A stretch of 64,000 bases of DNA from Roseovarius sp. 217 (GCF_000152845.1 NZ_CH902585.1:137792-201791), one strand, 5' to 3'. Positions 50,843-60,003 are shown, counted from the first letter of the stretch. Numbers and translations: made by a program. The notes: generated by a model from the letters alone, not told the origin.

Positions 50843-52292
50843 GTGGAAAGGATCTGGGGTTCAAGCGGCGTTGAGGTGTCGGGTTGACAGTCTTCCGTCC
50901 AGAACGGCCGCTCTAACCGTAGCGACTATGTGGGCGCCCCTTGGTGACCACCGCATCCGCTGCTTCTTTCCCATTCGGACATTGGCGATTTCGTTGACCA
51001 GGCCTTCGGCCCGCGATGTCGAGACAGCTTTTCCTTGCCTCCGCCGGTGCCCGTAGTTGACGAGAGCGGACAGGTTATGGGTCAGGTAGGTCTGGAGGTC
51101 CATCGTTCGACCAGCTGCCGACATTGCCGCTTCCTTTGTGTCACCTGCAGCGCAATCGCGCGCCTGCATGGCAAACCGGAACAGGATTCCGAGTGCTTCC
51201 AGCGCACGGTGAGCCTGGCCATGCCAGATGCGCCATCGTAGCCGTTCCACAAGCGCCTCGACATCGGAGGTCTCGCTGTTTTCAAGCTGCGACAGCAGGG
51301 TTTGGAACGTTGTCTCTACGTGCCTGATGCGGGCGGATATATGCCACCAATCGAGGATGTGTTCGGCGTTTCCATTGATTGCGTTTCGCACAAGACGCGG
51401 AAGGGCGGGATCACCGTCGGACAACACTGTTATGGCTGAACCAGGGATCCAGCCTGCGGCTTTGAGATTGGACTTCAGGCACTCCAAGGGATGGTCAGCC
51501 CCTGCAAGACTCAATCCGAAACGGCGTTTGTTGCCTGTTTTGGTCTCGATCGATCCGACAATGACTTCAAAGTTCCGCCGTTGATATTCGGGTCTTGAGC
51601 GGACATAGGCGCTATCCAGAAATACTGTCATCTCGGATCTATCAGGTTGAACTTCCAAGGCTTTTTGAATTTCGGCACACTGGGTTTCCAAGCCATCCGC
51701 GACAGAGGCAAGACGGTTGCGAATTGTCGTGTGGTTTTGTCTGGCGCATGGTGTCATCGCATTTAGAATCCGCGCGGCCTCACGAAAACTGTGTCGCGCG
51801 GCCAAATCGGCCTGCAGCTTGCAAAGTTCAGGTGTCGCATTTCCGGGGAGCATGCGCGTGAGTGGCGAGAAGGCTGCTGTGCAGTTTGGAAAACCCGGGA
51901 AACGGCACATGCAGATGCGGATCCGTGGTGCCTCGACGGTTACACGGCCGAACAGAGTGTCTATCCGACGTGACCGGCGATCATGTATGGGCAAGTAGGT
52001 TTGGCAGGTCTGGCAAACCCGCTCAATCTCACTGATTTCCTCTACTTGATCTTGCAGAACTGCCCTTTGGATCTCTTTCAGGATTGCCTTCCCTTCGGCA
52101 AGGCTTAGCCCGAAATCCTCCGCGCATGCCTCTGTCGAACGCCGTTCCAGAACACCGACATCATGAACCCGACGCTCGCCCCAGCCAAATTCCGTTTCGA
52201 TCCTAATTCGTACTTTCATCGTCAACCCTCCTGTCGTGACAGCAGGAGACTAGGTCGCCCTCGATCTGAAACCCCAGAACTTTTCCACTCCC
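50839..52292 (-). mobile_element. ISKra4-type element, intact
   Basis: The 1,454-bp element has inverted ends GGGAGTGGAAAGGATCTGGG (left) and CCCAGAACTTTTCCACTCCC (right). It carries one transposase. The flanks show no target duplication (CATTCAC left, GTTTCCT right), so the right neighbour was joined by a deletion or other rearrangement. It cuts the betaine-binding gene. Confidence 0.92.
50861..52225 (-). CDS. ISKra4-family transposase
   Basis: The 454-residue transposase has zinc-like cysteine pairs (CQTCQT), MTVFLDSAYVRSRPEYQRRNFEVIVGSIETK (first catalytic D), ITVLSDGDPALPRLVR (second D), ILDWWHISARIRHVE (family signature) and a late basic tail. No lesion was found, so it may be active. 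Confidence 0.9.
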   Translation of the reverse strand: MTMKVRIRIETEFGWGERRVHDVGVLERRSTEACAEDFGLSLAEGKAILKEIQRAVLQDQVEEISEIERVCQTCQTYLPIHDRRSRRIDTLFGRVTVEAPRIRICMCRFPGFPNCTAAFSPLTRMLPGNATPELCKLQADLAARHSFREAARILNAMTPCARQNHTTIRNRLASVADGLETQCAEIQKALEVQPDRSEMTVFLDSAYVRSRPEYQRRNFEVIVGSIETKTGNKRRFGLSLAGADHPLECLKSNLKAAGWIPGSAITVLSDGDPALPRLVRNAINGNAEHILDWWHISARIRHVETTFQTLLSQLENSETSDVEALVERLRWRIWHGQAHRALEALGILFRFAMQARDCAAGDTKEAAMSAAGRTMDLQTYLTHNLSALVNYGHRRRQGKAVSTSRAEGLVNEIANVRMGKKQRMRWSPRGAHIVATVRAAVLDGRLSTRHLNAA

Positions 52293-52304
52293 GTTTCCTT
52301 TCGT

Positions 52305-52418
52305 CTACTTGCGCAGGTATTTTACCAGCGCCGCAATCGCGAGACCGACCAGCACAAGGATAACGATCATCCAGAGCCAGCCAAAGCCCATCCCGAAACC
52401 CATACCATAACCGTTCAT
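52305..52418 (-). CDS. Small glycine/methionine-rich membrane peptide
   Basis: The 37-residue peptide starts MNGYGMGFGMGFGW and has one membrane segment (LWMIVILVLVGLAIAALV) with a basic end (KYLRK). Three tandem ATGs precede it (52424, 52421, 52418); GGAG lies eight bases before the last, so I choose 52418. It follows the EF-hand gene by about 70 bases. Such peptides sit with metal-stress genes. Function is unknown. Confidence 0.7.
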   Translation of the reverse strand: MNGYGMGFGMGFGWLWMIVILVLVGLAIAALVKYLRK

Positions 52419-52436
52419 CATCATAGCTCCCTGATC

Positions 52437-52494
52437 TGTGTTGGGGTTATCCCCGCCAACCGGCTTCGAACCGGCTGGCGGGGCGAAGTACCTG
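52437..52494. other. GC-rich hairpin between EF-hand gene and small peptide gene
   Basis: CCCCGCCAACCGG and CCGGCTGGCGGGG face each other around CTTCGAA. There is no T-run in the minus direction, so it may be an mRNA stability or processing element rather than a terminator. Confidence 0.5.
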
Positions 52495-53001
52495 TCAGTT
52501 GTTGCCCATCATGCCATGCCCCATGCCCTGCATGCCACCTTGGTGCCCGCCCATGTGGTTTTGCATCATTTCCGCCATCGCCGCCATTTCTCCCTCCGTG
52601 ACCTGCGCGTCGCCGTCGCCGTCGTGCATCTGGAAGGCGCGCACCGTCATCGGCCGGGTGTGGGCTGCATGCATCACCGCAAACTCCTCCAGCGACAAGG
52701 TGCCGTTGGCGTCGGCGTCATAGGTCTTGAGTTCGGCCTGAATACCGGCCGTCAATTCCTCGGGGCTGAGTGTGCCGTCCTTGTCGGTATCGAACGTCGC
52801 CATGGCATAGCTTTGGCCGCCGCCCATCATGACCATGGCACCACCCTTCATGCCGCCATGCTGGCCCATGCCCATGCCCATGCCACCTTGCATCATGCCA
52901 CCTTGCTGCATCTGGCCCTGTTGGGCGACGACCGGCACGGCAACAGCGGCCACACCAAAGATTGCAACGGTTGCGAGGGCAAATTTTGTCGAACGTTTCA
53001 T
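52495..53001 (-). CDS. Periplasmic Met/His-rich EF-hand protein
   Basis: The 168-residue protein has a signal (MKRSTKFALATVAIFGVAAVAVPVVA), then a Met/Gly/His-rich stretch (GGMMQGGMGMGMGQHGGM) and EF-hand loops (DTDKDGTLSPEEL, DADANGTLSLEEF, HDGDGDAQVTEGE), ending Met/His-rich again. Met/His clusters often bind copper or silver. It is divergent from a two-component system, its likely controller. Metal binding is inferred. Confidence 0.85.
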   Translation of the reverse strand: MKRSTKFALATVAIFGVAAVAVPVVAQQGQMQQGGMMQGGMGMGMGQHGGMKGGAMVMMGGGQSYAMATFDTDKDGTLSPEELTAGIQAELKTYDADANGTLSLEEFAVMHAAHTRPMTVRAFQMHDGDGDAQVTEGEMAAMAEMMQNHMGGHQGGMQGMGHGMMGNN

Positions 53002-53182
53002 TCTGTCTCTCCTGGATCAGATTGCGATGGATCCAATCTGGGGGTTAAGTATCCCACAGGTTTGTCAGGGGGACGCCTGTTTTGTATCAAACTGTCGCAA
53101 GCAATTGGGCTGAGAGAGGTTTGCGAAAATCTTTTGTCTGCAAAGCCAACAGGTTCAGCTAGGGTCAACCTCAGGAGAGAAG

Positions 53183-53908
53183 ATGATGACCCAGCCGCCC
53201 CATATTCTGATCGTCGATGACCACCGTGAGATTCGCGATGCATTGGTGAAGTATCTTGAAAAAAACGGCATACGCGCGACGTCTGCAGCAAATGCCGTGG
53301 CCATGGATGTGGCGATGAAGGAGGGCCAGTTCGATCTGATCGTGCTGGATGTGATGATGCCCGGCGAAGATGGCCTGTCGGTCTGCCGACGTTTGCGCGC
53401 ACAGGGGGGTATCCCGATCCTGATGCTGACAGCATTGGGGGATGAAACCGACCGCATCGTCGGGCTGGAGGTCGGTGCGGATGACTACCTGCCCAAACCC
53501 TTCAACCCACGCGAGTTGTTGGCCCGGATCAAGGCGATCCTGCGCCGGTCAAACCGGGCCGAAGTGGTTGGCGGCAACCTTACCGGGCACAGGTTGGCCT
53601 TCGACCGCTGGGTGCTTGATACCGACCGCCGGACACTAACCAGCGCCGATGGTGCCGATGTCGCACTGACCACTGCCGAGTTCCGCCTGCTGACGGTATT
53701 TCTGGAACGGCCACGTTTCGTGCTCAGCCGTGAACAACTGCTTGATCTGACTTCGGGCCGCGCCGCACAGGTCTTCGACCGCACCGTCGACAACCAGATC
53801 AGCCGCCTGCGACGCAAGATCGAGGCCGATCCCGCCAAGCCCGCGCTGATCGCCACCGTCTGGGGCGGTGGCTACAGCCTTGCGGCCGATGTGAGGGCGG
53901 TGTCGTGA
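53183..53908 (+). CDS. OmpR-family response regulator
   Basis: The 241-residue protein has a receiver (ILIVDDHREIRDAL, phospho D in VLDVMMPGEDG, K in PKPF) and a winged-helix output (LTTAEFRLLTVFLERPRFVLSREQLLDLTSG, RTVDNQISRLRRKIEADP). Its stop overlaps the kinase GTG (GTGA). It probably controls the divergent EF-hand gene. Confidence 0.93.
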   Translation: MMTQPPHILIVDDHREIRDALVKYLEKNGIRATSAANAVAMDVAMKEGQFDLIVLDVMMPGEDGLSVCRRLRAQGGIPILMLTALGDETDRIVGLEVGADDYLPKPFNPRELLARIKAILRRSNRAEVVGGNLTGHRLAFDRWVLDTDRRTLTSADGADVALTTAEFRLLTVFLERPRFVLSREQLLDLTSGRAAQVFDRTVDNQISRLRRKIEADPAKPALIATVWGGGYSLAADVRAVS

Positions 53909-55308
53909 AGTCGCGCTTTCCCCTCCTTAAAAGGCTGTTTCCGCAATCCCTGGGCGGTCAGCTTCTAATCATGTTGCTCTTGGCACTGGCCATCACGCAG
54001 GGTCTAGGCCTTGTGCTTTTGACCGACGAACGGAACCGCGCGGTCCGTGCGGCCCTAGGGCTGGAGGCGGCCGGGCGCGCGGCAAATGTGGTTTTGCTGC
54101 TCGACAGCGCGCCGGCAGATCTGCGCCCCTCCATCCTGCGGGCGGCGGACTCGCCGCTTGTCAGGTTTGAAGTCGACCCGGAGCCGGAAGCGCCCCACAC
54201 CAGCGCAGAAGGCGACACGGTCCTGCGCCAGATCCGCCAGATCCTCGGCGAACCGCAACGCGATGTCCGCGCCGATGTTCATGCGCTGCCCGTCACCTCC
54301 TTACCAATGCCCGACGGCATGCCCGCCACCATGCGACCCATGCACGAGGCAATGATGGCCGGACGGACCGACCCCATCGAGTTGACGCTGTCGATCCGGC
54401 TGGCGGGGGGCGATTGGCTGAACGTGCGCACGATGTTCCACCGCCCCAGCCTGCAACTTACGCCGCAAGCCCTGGTGCCGGTGCTGTTGATGGCGGTGGC
54501 TGTCGCCCTAGTGGCATGGTGGACCGCGCGGCGTGTTGTTGGTCCGATGCGCGCCCTTGCCATAGGGGCCGACCGGCTGGGTCGCGGTCTTGAGGCAGAT
54601 CCGCTACCATTGGCTGGCCCATCCGAGGTGCAGGAAACCACGCAGGCCTTCAACCGGATGAAAGACCGACTGACCCGTTTTGTGAATGAGCGCACGCATA
54701 TGCTCGCAGCCCTCAGCCATGACCTGCGCTCGCCCCTGACCGCGATGCGTCTGCGGATCGAGATGCTGGACGAAACTGAAGACAGTGTCCGACTGAAGGC
54801 ACTTGTCGAGGAAATGCAGGCCATGGTCGAGGCCACGCTGGAATTTGCGCGCGGCGTCGCGAAGGCGGAACCGGCTTCTGTGGTCGATCTTGCCGCGCTG
54901 CTGGGCGATCTGGTGTGCGACGTTGGAGGGGACCGGGCCACGCTTGCCCAGTCACCCCCTCTGCCCGTGGCAGTCCGCGCTCATGCGCTGAACCGCGCGC
55001 TGCGCAACCTGATCGACAATGCGGTTCGATATGGCGGCGAGGCCACGGTGACGTTGACGCAAGCACCGGGAATGGCCGTCATCAACATCGCAGACAAGGG
55101 GCCAGGACTGCCCGCCGATCAGCTTGAAGCAGTCTTTGAACCCTTCGTCCGCCTTGAAGTATCACGCAGCCGCGATACGGGCGGTGTCGGCCTGGGCCTC
55201 GCCATCGCCCGGACCATCATTCAGGCCCATGGCGGAACGGTGACGCTGCGTAATCGTCCTGAAGGTGGAGTTGAGGCGGTAGTGACATTGCCAACGGGAG
55301 AGGCCTGA
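53905..55308 (+). CDS. EnvZ-type sensor histidine kinase
   Basis: The 467-residue kinase has two membrane segments (LLIMLLLALAITQGLGLVLL; ALVPVLLMAVAVALVAWWTA) enclosing a periplasmic loop of about 150 residues with a Met-rich patch (LPMPDGMPATMRPMHEAMM). HAMP, HisKA (MLAALSHDLRSPLTAMRLR) and HATPase (NLIDNAVRYGG, GGVGLGLAIARTIIQAHGG) follow. The GTG at 53905 overlaps the regulator stop. The Met-rich loop and the Met-rich target suggest metal sensing. Confidence 0.92.
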   Translation: MKSRFPLLKRLFPQSLGGQLLIMLLLALAITQGLGLVLLTDERNRAVRAALGLEAAGRAANVVLLLDSAPADLRPSILRAADSPLVRFEVDPEPEAPHTSAEGDTVLRQIRQILGEPQRDVRADVHALPVTSLPMPDGMPATMRPMHEAMMAGRTDPIELTLSIRLAGGDWLNVRTMFHRPSLQLTPQALVPVLLMAVAVALVAWWTARRVVGPMRALAIGADRLGRGLEADPLPLAGPSEVQETTQAFNRMKDRLTRFVNERTHMLAALSHDLRSPLTAMRLRIEMLDETEDSVRLKALVEEMQAMVEATLEFARGVAKAEPASVVDLAALLGDLVCDVGGDRATLAQSPPLPVAVRAHALNRALRNLIDNAVRYGGEATVTLTQAPGMAVINIADKGPGLPADQLEAVFEPFVRLEVSRSRDTGGVGLGLAIARTIIQAHGGTVTLRNRPEGGVEAVVTLPTGEA

Positions 55309-55391
55309 TGGGCCTGCCGCTGGAACTGTGGATAGAAGGCCATCCATCACATCGCACGCTTCACCCGTAAGTACCTATCAGTGTTTCTATT

Positions 55392-56141
55392 GGTGTTGTC
55401 ACGTTAACGCCCTGCACATTGCTGGCCGAGGGTTGTCAGCATAGTTGGTGGCGATGCGAAATCAAGACATCCGCTACAAGCGCCACCGGTTTCCACCCCA
55501 GATCATCGCTCATGTCGTCTGGCTCTACGCCCGGTTCAACCTGAGCTTCCGTGAAGTCGAAGAGTTGATGTTGGAGCGCGGCATCGACGTTTCGTACGAG
55601 ACGATCCGGCGCTGGACGGTAAAGTTTGGCCCGCTGATTGCCCGTACTCTTCGGCGACGACAACCGCGCCCCGGCGATGTCTGGCGCCTGGATGAAGTCG
55701 TTGTGAAGATCGCGGGCCGGTCCTTCTGGCTTTGGCGAGCCGTTGATCAACACGGCGTCGTCCTTGAGGAGATCCTACAGCCCAAACGGATCATTACGGA
55801 CAAATTACGATCCTACGGTGCCGCCAAGCGCGAGGTCGCACCTGGCCTGGATCATTGGTCCCACAAAGGACTCAATAACCGAGCCGAGAACAACCATCTG
55901 CCCTTTCGAAAACGCGAGCGGGTGATGCAGGGCTTTCGATCGCCGGGCGCACTACAACGCTTCGTGTCCATACAGTCCGCCACCCGCAATTGCTTCTCCG
56001 TGCCAGCCCGCCGCCGCTCCGCCATCGCCATCCGCTACCACCGGCTCGAAGCACTCGAGGCATGGAAAATCGCGGCCAATGTCGCTTAATGTGAGATCGG
56101 CACGCCAACCTGAAGACTGGTTGAGTTAATGTGACAACACT
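55392..56141 (+). mobile_element. IS6-family element, copy B with an internal deletion
   Basis: Left end GGTGTTGTCACGTTAACGCC, right end GTTGAGTTAATGTGACAACAC. At 750 bp it is 66-67 bp shorter than copies A and C. Flanking octamers differ (TTTCTATT and CCTGACCC), so there is no target duplication. Confidence 0.9.
55445..56089 (+). CDS. IS6-family transposase with a 22-residue in-frame deletion (copy B)
   Basis: The 214-residue frame equals copy C except that EEILQPKR joins directly to IITDKLRS. The lost 66 bases lie between two near-identical CCCAARCGG repeats, so slippage or recombination explains it. DDE residues remain, but spacing between the first and second D is shortened, so activity is doubtful. 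Confidence 0.88.
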   Translation: MVAMRNQDIRYKRHRFPPQIIAHVVWLYARFNLSFREVEELMLERGIDVSYETIRRWTVKFGPLIARTLRRRQPRPGDVWRLDEVVVKIAGRSFWLWRAVDQHGVVLEEILQPKRIITDKLRSYGAAKREVAPGLDHWSHKGLNNRAENNHLPFRKRERVMQGFRSPGALQRFVSIQSATRNCFSVPARRRSAIAIRYHRLEALEAWKIAANVA

Positions 56142-56501
56142 CCTGACCCTGCTCAACGATCCGCCATATGCAATTTATCGGGCAACATTACCGATTGATT
56201 CTATAATGTTTCTATAGTTGTATCGATTGTGTGGCATATCCCTCTCTCCAGAGAAATGACTGTTTAAAAAAACAGTCATGGTATGCCACCCCTTTGGGGA
56301 TCATTTCGAGGTTCCGCATATTACCGTGATCTTGGCAAAAGTTCGACGATGTTCCGAATTTTCTTTACCGAGCATTTCTTGGGTAACGCCTATGTCAACT
56401 GGTCTGCCCCCATCGAGTGGTCCGATATGAATGTTAGTGCATGGTCGGCCTTTGGTCTATTGGGACGATGCTTTTGGGCGCTGGTGGACGGTATCCCAGA
56501 G
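56142..56501. other. Intergenic stretch with a long hairpin
   Basis: ATGACTGTTT (56256-56265) and AAACAGTCAT (56270-56279) form a perfect stem, nested within GGCATA and TATGCC. An 82-codon frame (56283-56531) follows but ends inside the next IS and resembles nothing I know. No other gene is supported. Confidence 0.45.
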
Positions 56502-57329
56502 GGTTCTGTCGCAAATTTTCAACATGGTTGAGATCAGGCTTGCGCCGGACATAATTATGCTGCGAGCCGGGCGAACTGCTGGAATGCGGTCATGCAATTG
56601 TTGTCGAATTGCCCTTTGCGGATCATGTGCGCGATCTCGATGCCCTCAAGGGTTGCGGACGCGGAATGAAAGGCTTTGAAACCGAGCATTCGACCCGTGA
56701 TGCGCTTGATGAACCGATGATCCTGCTCGAGGATATTGTTCAGGTATTTGACCTGTAGGATTTTTATGGTCTCTCCTGTACCGGTGAATTTGAGGATTAC
56801 ATCCACAGCTTCCAACCCCGCAAGATTGGCGCCGCTTTTGTCGATAACGATGCGGTCGGGGACACCGTTGGTGCCAATGGCGCGCCGGAAGAAGCGCCGC
56901 GCCGCCGGCTTGTCGCGGCGCTCAGACAGCATAAAATCAAGGGTTTGGCCGTTCCGGTCCACCGCGCGGTAGTGATACATCCACTTGCCCTTAACCTTGA
57001 TATACGTCTCATCCATACGCCACGACTTCGCTGTCGGTCGCTTTTTCGTTTGTGCCTGAGCCGCGATTAAAGGGGAGTACCTGACCACCCAGCGGTTCAT
57101 CGTTGCGTGGTCAACATCGACACCGCGCTCGTGCATTATCTCCTCAAGATCACGATAAGAAACCGGATATCGCAGATAGAAAAACACTGCAAACAAGATC
57201 ACCAATTTCGGATAATGCGCGCCCTTGAAGTCAACCATCGTCACCGTCCAATCCTCCCTGCGAAGTCTCCTTATAAAGCGCTGCAGCATACCAGGCGACC
57301 AGAATGCCAGAAATATTTGCGACAGAATC
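56502..57329 (-). mobile_element. IS6-family element (GGTTCTGTCGCAAA ends)
   Basis: The 828-bp element has left end GGTTCTGTCGCAAATTTTC and a slightly degraded right end ATATTTGCGACAGAATC. It is IS26-type, unlike copies A to C. Flanking octamers differ (TCCCAGAG and GGTTTGAT). It cuts nhaA on its right. Confidence 0.88.
56555..57238 (-). CDS. IS6-family transposase, apparently intact
   Basis: The 227-residue protein starts MVDFKGAHYPKLVILFAVFF and has SWRMDETYIKVKGKW, IVIDKSGANLAG and NNILEQDHRFIKRIT as its DDE residues. Upstream codons back to 57382 are open but lie outside the normal start. No lesion is seen. Confidence 0.9.
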   Translation of the reverse strand: MVDFKGAHYPKLVILFAVFFYLRYPVSYRDLEEIMHERGVDVDHATMNRWVVRYSPLIAAQAQTKKRPTAKSWRMDETYIKVKGKWMYHYRAVDRNGQTLDFMLSERRDKPAARRFFRRAIGTNGVPDRIVIDKSGANLAGLEAVDVILKFTGTGETIKILQVKYLNNILEQDHRFIKRITGRMLGFKAFHSASATLEGIEIAHMIRKGQFDNNCMTAFQQFARLAA

Positions 57330-57641
57330 GGTTTGATCGACGGCGTTTCTCTTGGGGTCTTTCTGGGCTTGTTTCTGGGCAAGCAAATCGGAGTGCTTGG
57401 AGCGACTTGGATTGCCGTGAAACTGAACCTTGGTGAGTTGCCGCCAGGAGTGACCTACCGGCATATCTACGGAGCGGCCCTGCTGGCGGGCGTCGGCTTC
57501 ACGATGGGCTTGTTTGTCACAGCACTCGCGTTCGACGCGCCAGCCTTGGCCGCCAGCGCGCGGCTGTCAATTCTGGCCGGGTCCAGCCTCTCGGCTATTG
57601 CGGGACTCACCGTTTTGGCGCGTGCAAGGCAAGGACAGTAA
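57330..57641 (+). pseudogene. nhaA: NhaA Na+/H+ antiporter, C-terminal fragment
   Basis: About 103 codons remain (GLFLGKQIGVLGATWIAVKLNLGELPPGVTYRHIYGAALLAGVGFTMGLFVTALAF), the last membrane helices of NhaA. The front two-thirds, including the ion-binding residues, are missing, replaced by the IS6 end at 57329. The natural stop is present at 57641. Confidence 0.85.
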
Positions 57642-57810
57642 TTGCACACCTTGTTCCAGAGCAGCCTAATTTTGACGGTCGCTACAGTTCCGGCAACCAT
57701 TTTTCGCTGATCGTGTAACGCATGCGCACTGACAACGTCTTTATAACAAACCCGTGGAAACGCGGGGCCTGTCGTGCTTGCGCGACGTCGCGATTTCAGG
57801 AGTAATCCCT

Positions 57811-58033
57811 ATGTCAGACACAAAACCACTTCGCATCTATCCTGTTGGCATGGCGCTTGGCGTCTTGCTGGCGGTGAGCTTCGTGCTCTGCGTTCTGTTC
57901 GGCCTGCTGTTTCCCGGGGCCACGATGTATCAGGCGTGGCTGCCTTTGCTGCCCGGCGTAAGCTGGATCAGCTGGCCAAGCGCTCTTCTGGGCCTCGTCG
58001 AAAGCTTTGCCTACGGCTGGTACGTCGCCATAA
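57811..58033 (+). pseudogene. DUF5676-type small membrane protein, 3' end cut by an IS
   Basis: The product starts MSDTKPLRIYPVGMALGVLL and has two membrane segments, ending at GLVESFAYGWYVA where an IS6 copy begins at 58034. About ten residues seem lost. CAGGAG before the ATG at 57811 supports the start. The family has no known function. Confidence 0.75.
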
Positions 58034-58849
58034 GGTGTTGTCACATTAACTCAACCAGTCTTCAGGTTGGCGTGCCTATCTCACATTAAGCGACATTGGC
58101 CGCGATTTTCCATGCCTCGAGTGCTTCGAGCCGGTGGTAGCGGATGGCGATGGCGGAGCGGCGGCGGGCTGGCACGGAGAAGCAATTGCGGGTGGCGGAC
58201 TGTATGGACACGAAGCGTTGTAGTGCGCCCGGCGATCGAAAGCCCTGCATCACCCGCTCGCGTTTTCGAAAGGGCAGATGGTTGTTCTCGGCTCGGTTAT
58301 TGAGTCCTTTGTGGGACCAATGATCCAGGCCAGGTGCGACCTCGCGCTTGGCGGCACCGTAGGATCGTAATTTGTCCGTAATGATCCGTTTGGGCACGAA
58401 ACCCCAGCGTTTTATTAGTTTGACCAGAAGCCGCTTTGCCGCGCGCTTGTCCCGCTTGGGCTGTAGGATCTCCTCAAGGACGACGCCGTGTTGATCAACG
58501 GCTCGCCAAAGCCAGAAGGACCGGCCCGCGATCTTCACAACGACTTCATCCAGGCACCAGACATCGCCGGGGCGCGGTTGTCGTCGCCGAAGAGTACGGG
58601 CAATCAGCGGGCCAAACTTTACCGTCCAGCGCCGGATCGTCTCGTACGAAACGTCGATGCCGCGCTCCAACATCAACTCTTCGACTTCACGGAGGCTCAG
58701 GTTGAACCGGGCGTAGAGCCAGACGACATGAGCGATGATCTGGGGTGGAAACCGGTGGCGCTTGTAGCGGATGTCTTGATTTCGCATCGCCACCAACTAT
58801 GCTGACAACCCTCGGCCAGCAATGTGCAGGGCGTTAACGTGACAACACC
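58034..58849 (-). mobile_element. IS6-family element, copy C (reference copy, intact)
   Basis: The 816-bp element has ends GGTGTTGTCACATTAACTC and GCGTTAACGTGACAACACC. It is the only undamaged member of the A-D group. Flanking octamers differ (CGCCATAA and GCTTTAGG), so no target duplication. Confidence 0.92.
58086..58796 (-). CDS. IS6-family transposase, intact (copy C)
   Basis: The 236-residue protein starts MVAMRNQDIRYKRHRFPPQIIAHVVWLYARFNLSLREVEELMLERGIDVSYETIRRW. The DDE residues lie in VWCLDEVVVKIAGR, RIITDKLRSYG and NNRAENNHLPFRKRE. It is a plausible source of activity for the defective copies. Confidence 0.92.
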   Translation of the reverse strand: MVAMRNQDIRYKRHRFPPQIIAHVVWLYARFNLSLREVEELMLERGIDVSYETIRRWTVKFGPLIARTLRRRQPRPGDVWCLDEVVVKIAGRSFWLWRAVDQHGVVLEEILQPKRDKRAAKRLLVKLIKRWGFVPKRIITDKLRSYGAAKREVAPGLDHWSHKGLNNRAENNHLPFRKRERVMQGFRSPGALQRFVSIQSATRNCFSVPARRRSAIAIRYHRLEALEAWKIAANVA

Positions 58850-58989
58850 GCTTTAGGAGTTAAGGCTTGCAATATCAGGTTAACCCGGAGCGCATGGCTA
58901 ATATGCATCGCCATATCTTGGTGGTCGAACAACGACAAATTCCAGGCGCGATACGGGCGACCAACAAATTCATGGAAGGATAGTGGAAG

Positions 58990-59667
58990 ATGCTGACAAG
59001 ACGACACTTCATCCAGACGAGCACCGCGCTGTTTTCGGCGTCCATCTCCAGCCCGCTCTTGGCCGACACGTGGCCTACCGAAGCGCAAAAGGCCGCTTGG
59101 GACGCACAGGTTACACCGACTGGATACGATCCGGCCACGTCCAACCCTTGGGGCCTGCACCCTCGCTTCCTGCCACAGCGGGTCGTGGCAAAAGAGGGGC
59201 TCGTACCCGGTGACATACATGTCGATGCAGTTGCGCGCTATCTGTACCACATCGAAGAAAGCGGCACGGCGATGCGCTATGGCGTAGCCATCGCGCGCGG
59301 CAAGCTCTACGAACCAGGCACCTATACAATTAAGCGCAAGGTCAGATGGCCGCATTGGCAGCCGACGCAGAACATGATCGACCGCGATCCGGAAATCTAC
59401 GCCGAGGTCGCAGACGGAATGGAGCCGGGACCCAAAAATGCACTCGGGTCGCGCGCTCTCTATCTCTATGTCGGTGACCGGGATACGTATTTGCGTATTC
59501 ATGGCACACCTCACCCGAAAAGCATTGGAGGTCGTGCGAGTTCCGGTTGCGTCCGGATGGTCATGGCGCATATCAACGGCCTTCACCCGAACGTCGAGAT
59601 CGGCTCGACGGCGTTCCTCTACTCGGCCGAAGACAGCGTAACGCCTCGCCAACCGGGATCTGTGTGA
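58990..59667 (+). CDS. L,D-transpeptidase (YkuD family), exported
   Basis: The 225-residue protein has a twin-arginine-like signal (MLTRRHFIQTSTALFSASISSPLLA) and the YkuD catalytic motif HGTPHPKSIGGRASSGCVRM with its cysteine. It cross-links peptidoglycan or attaches lipoproteins to it. It stands alone between an IS and a small lipoprotein gene. Confidence 0.93.
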   Translation: MLTRRHFIQTSTALFSASISSPLLADTWPTEAQKAAWDAQVTPTGYDPATSNPWGLHPRFLPQRVVAKEGLVPGDIHVDAVARYLYHIEESGTAMRYGVAIARGKLYEPGTYTIKRKVRWPHWQPTQNMIDRDPEIYAEVADGMEPGPKNALGSRALYLYVGDRDTYLRIHGTPHPKSIGGRASSGCVRMVMAHINGLHPNVEIGSTAFLYSAEDSVTPRQPGSV

Positions 59668-59727
59668 CTCTGCTGCGCTCGCCGACGCGTCACTAGAATG
59701 GGTCGGTCTGACGAAAGGGCTGATTGA

Positions 59728-60003
59728 TCACGATGTCTGGCGCGAGATGCAGATGGGACTGCCACCAACAGCACGTAGCGGCACCAGGGTTGTTTCTACT
59801 GGGCCGCTATGAGCATACCAATAGCAGTCGTCTTCTTTGAGCAGCCTTGCGGACGCGAGATCCTGCCCGGGCGCGGTAAGTGCCCTGACTGTATCGGGAA
59901 TATTTCCGATTTTATAAAGATTGTCGTCGTCGTTTGGCTTCGGGACGGTACAGCCTGAGACAACCAAGATTGCCAGTATGATTGGCGTGTTTCGGTTCGG
60001 CAT
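59728..60003 (-). CDS. Small lipoprotein, function unknown
   Basis: The 91-residue product starts MPNRNTPIILAILVVSGCTVPKPND with a lipobox cysteine (VSGC), followed by a soluble part with one more C pair. A start 40 codons further upstream (60123) has no signal. No family was recognised. It converges with the transpeptidase gene. Confidence 0.65.
   Translation of the reverse strand: MPNRNTPIILAILVVSGCTVPKPNDDDNLYKIGNIPDTVRALTAPGQDLASARLLKEDDCYWYAHSGPVETTLVPLRAVGGSPICISRQTS

Noticed and set aside
56283..56531. 82-codon frame as a real gene
   Set aside because: No ribosome site or family, and its end lies inside an IS6 terminus.
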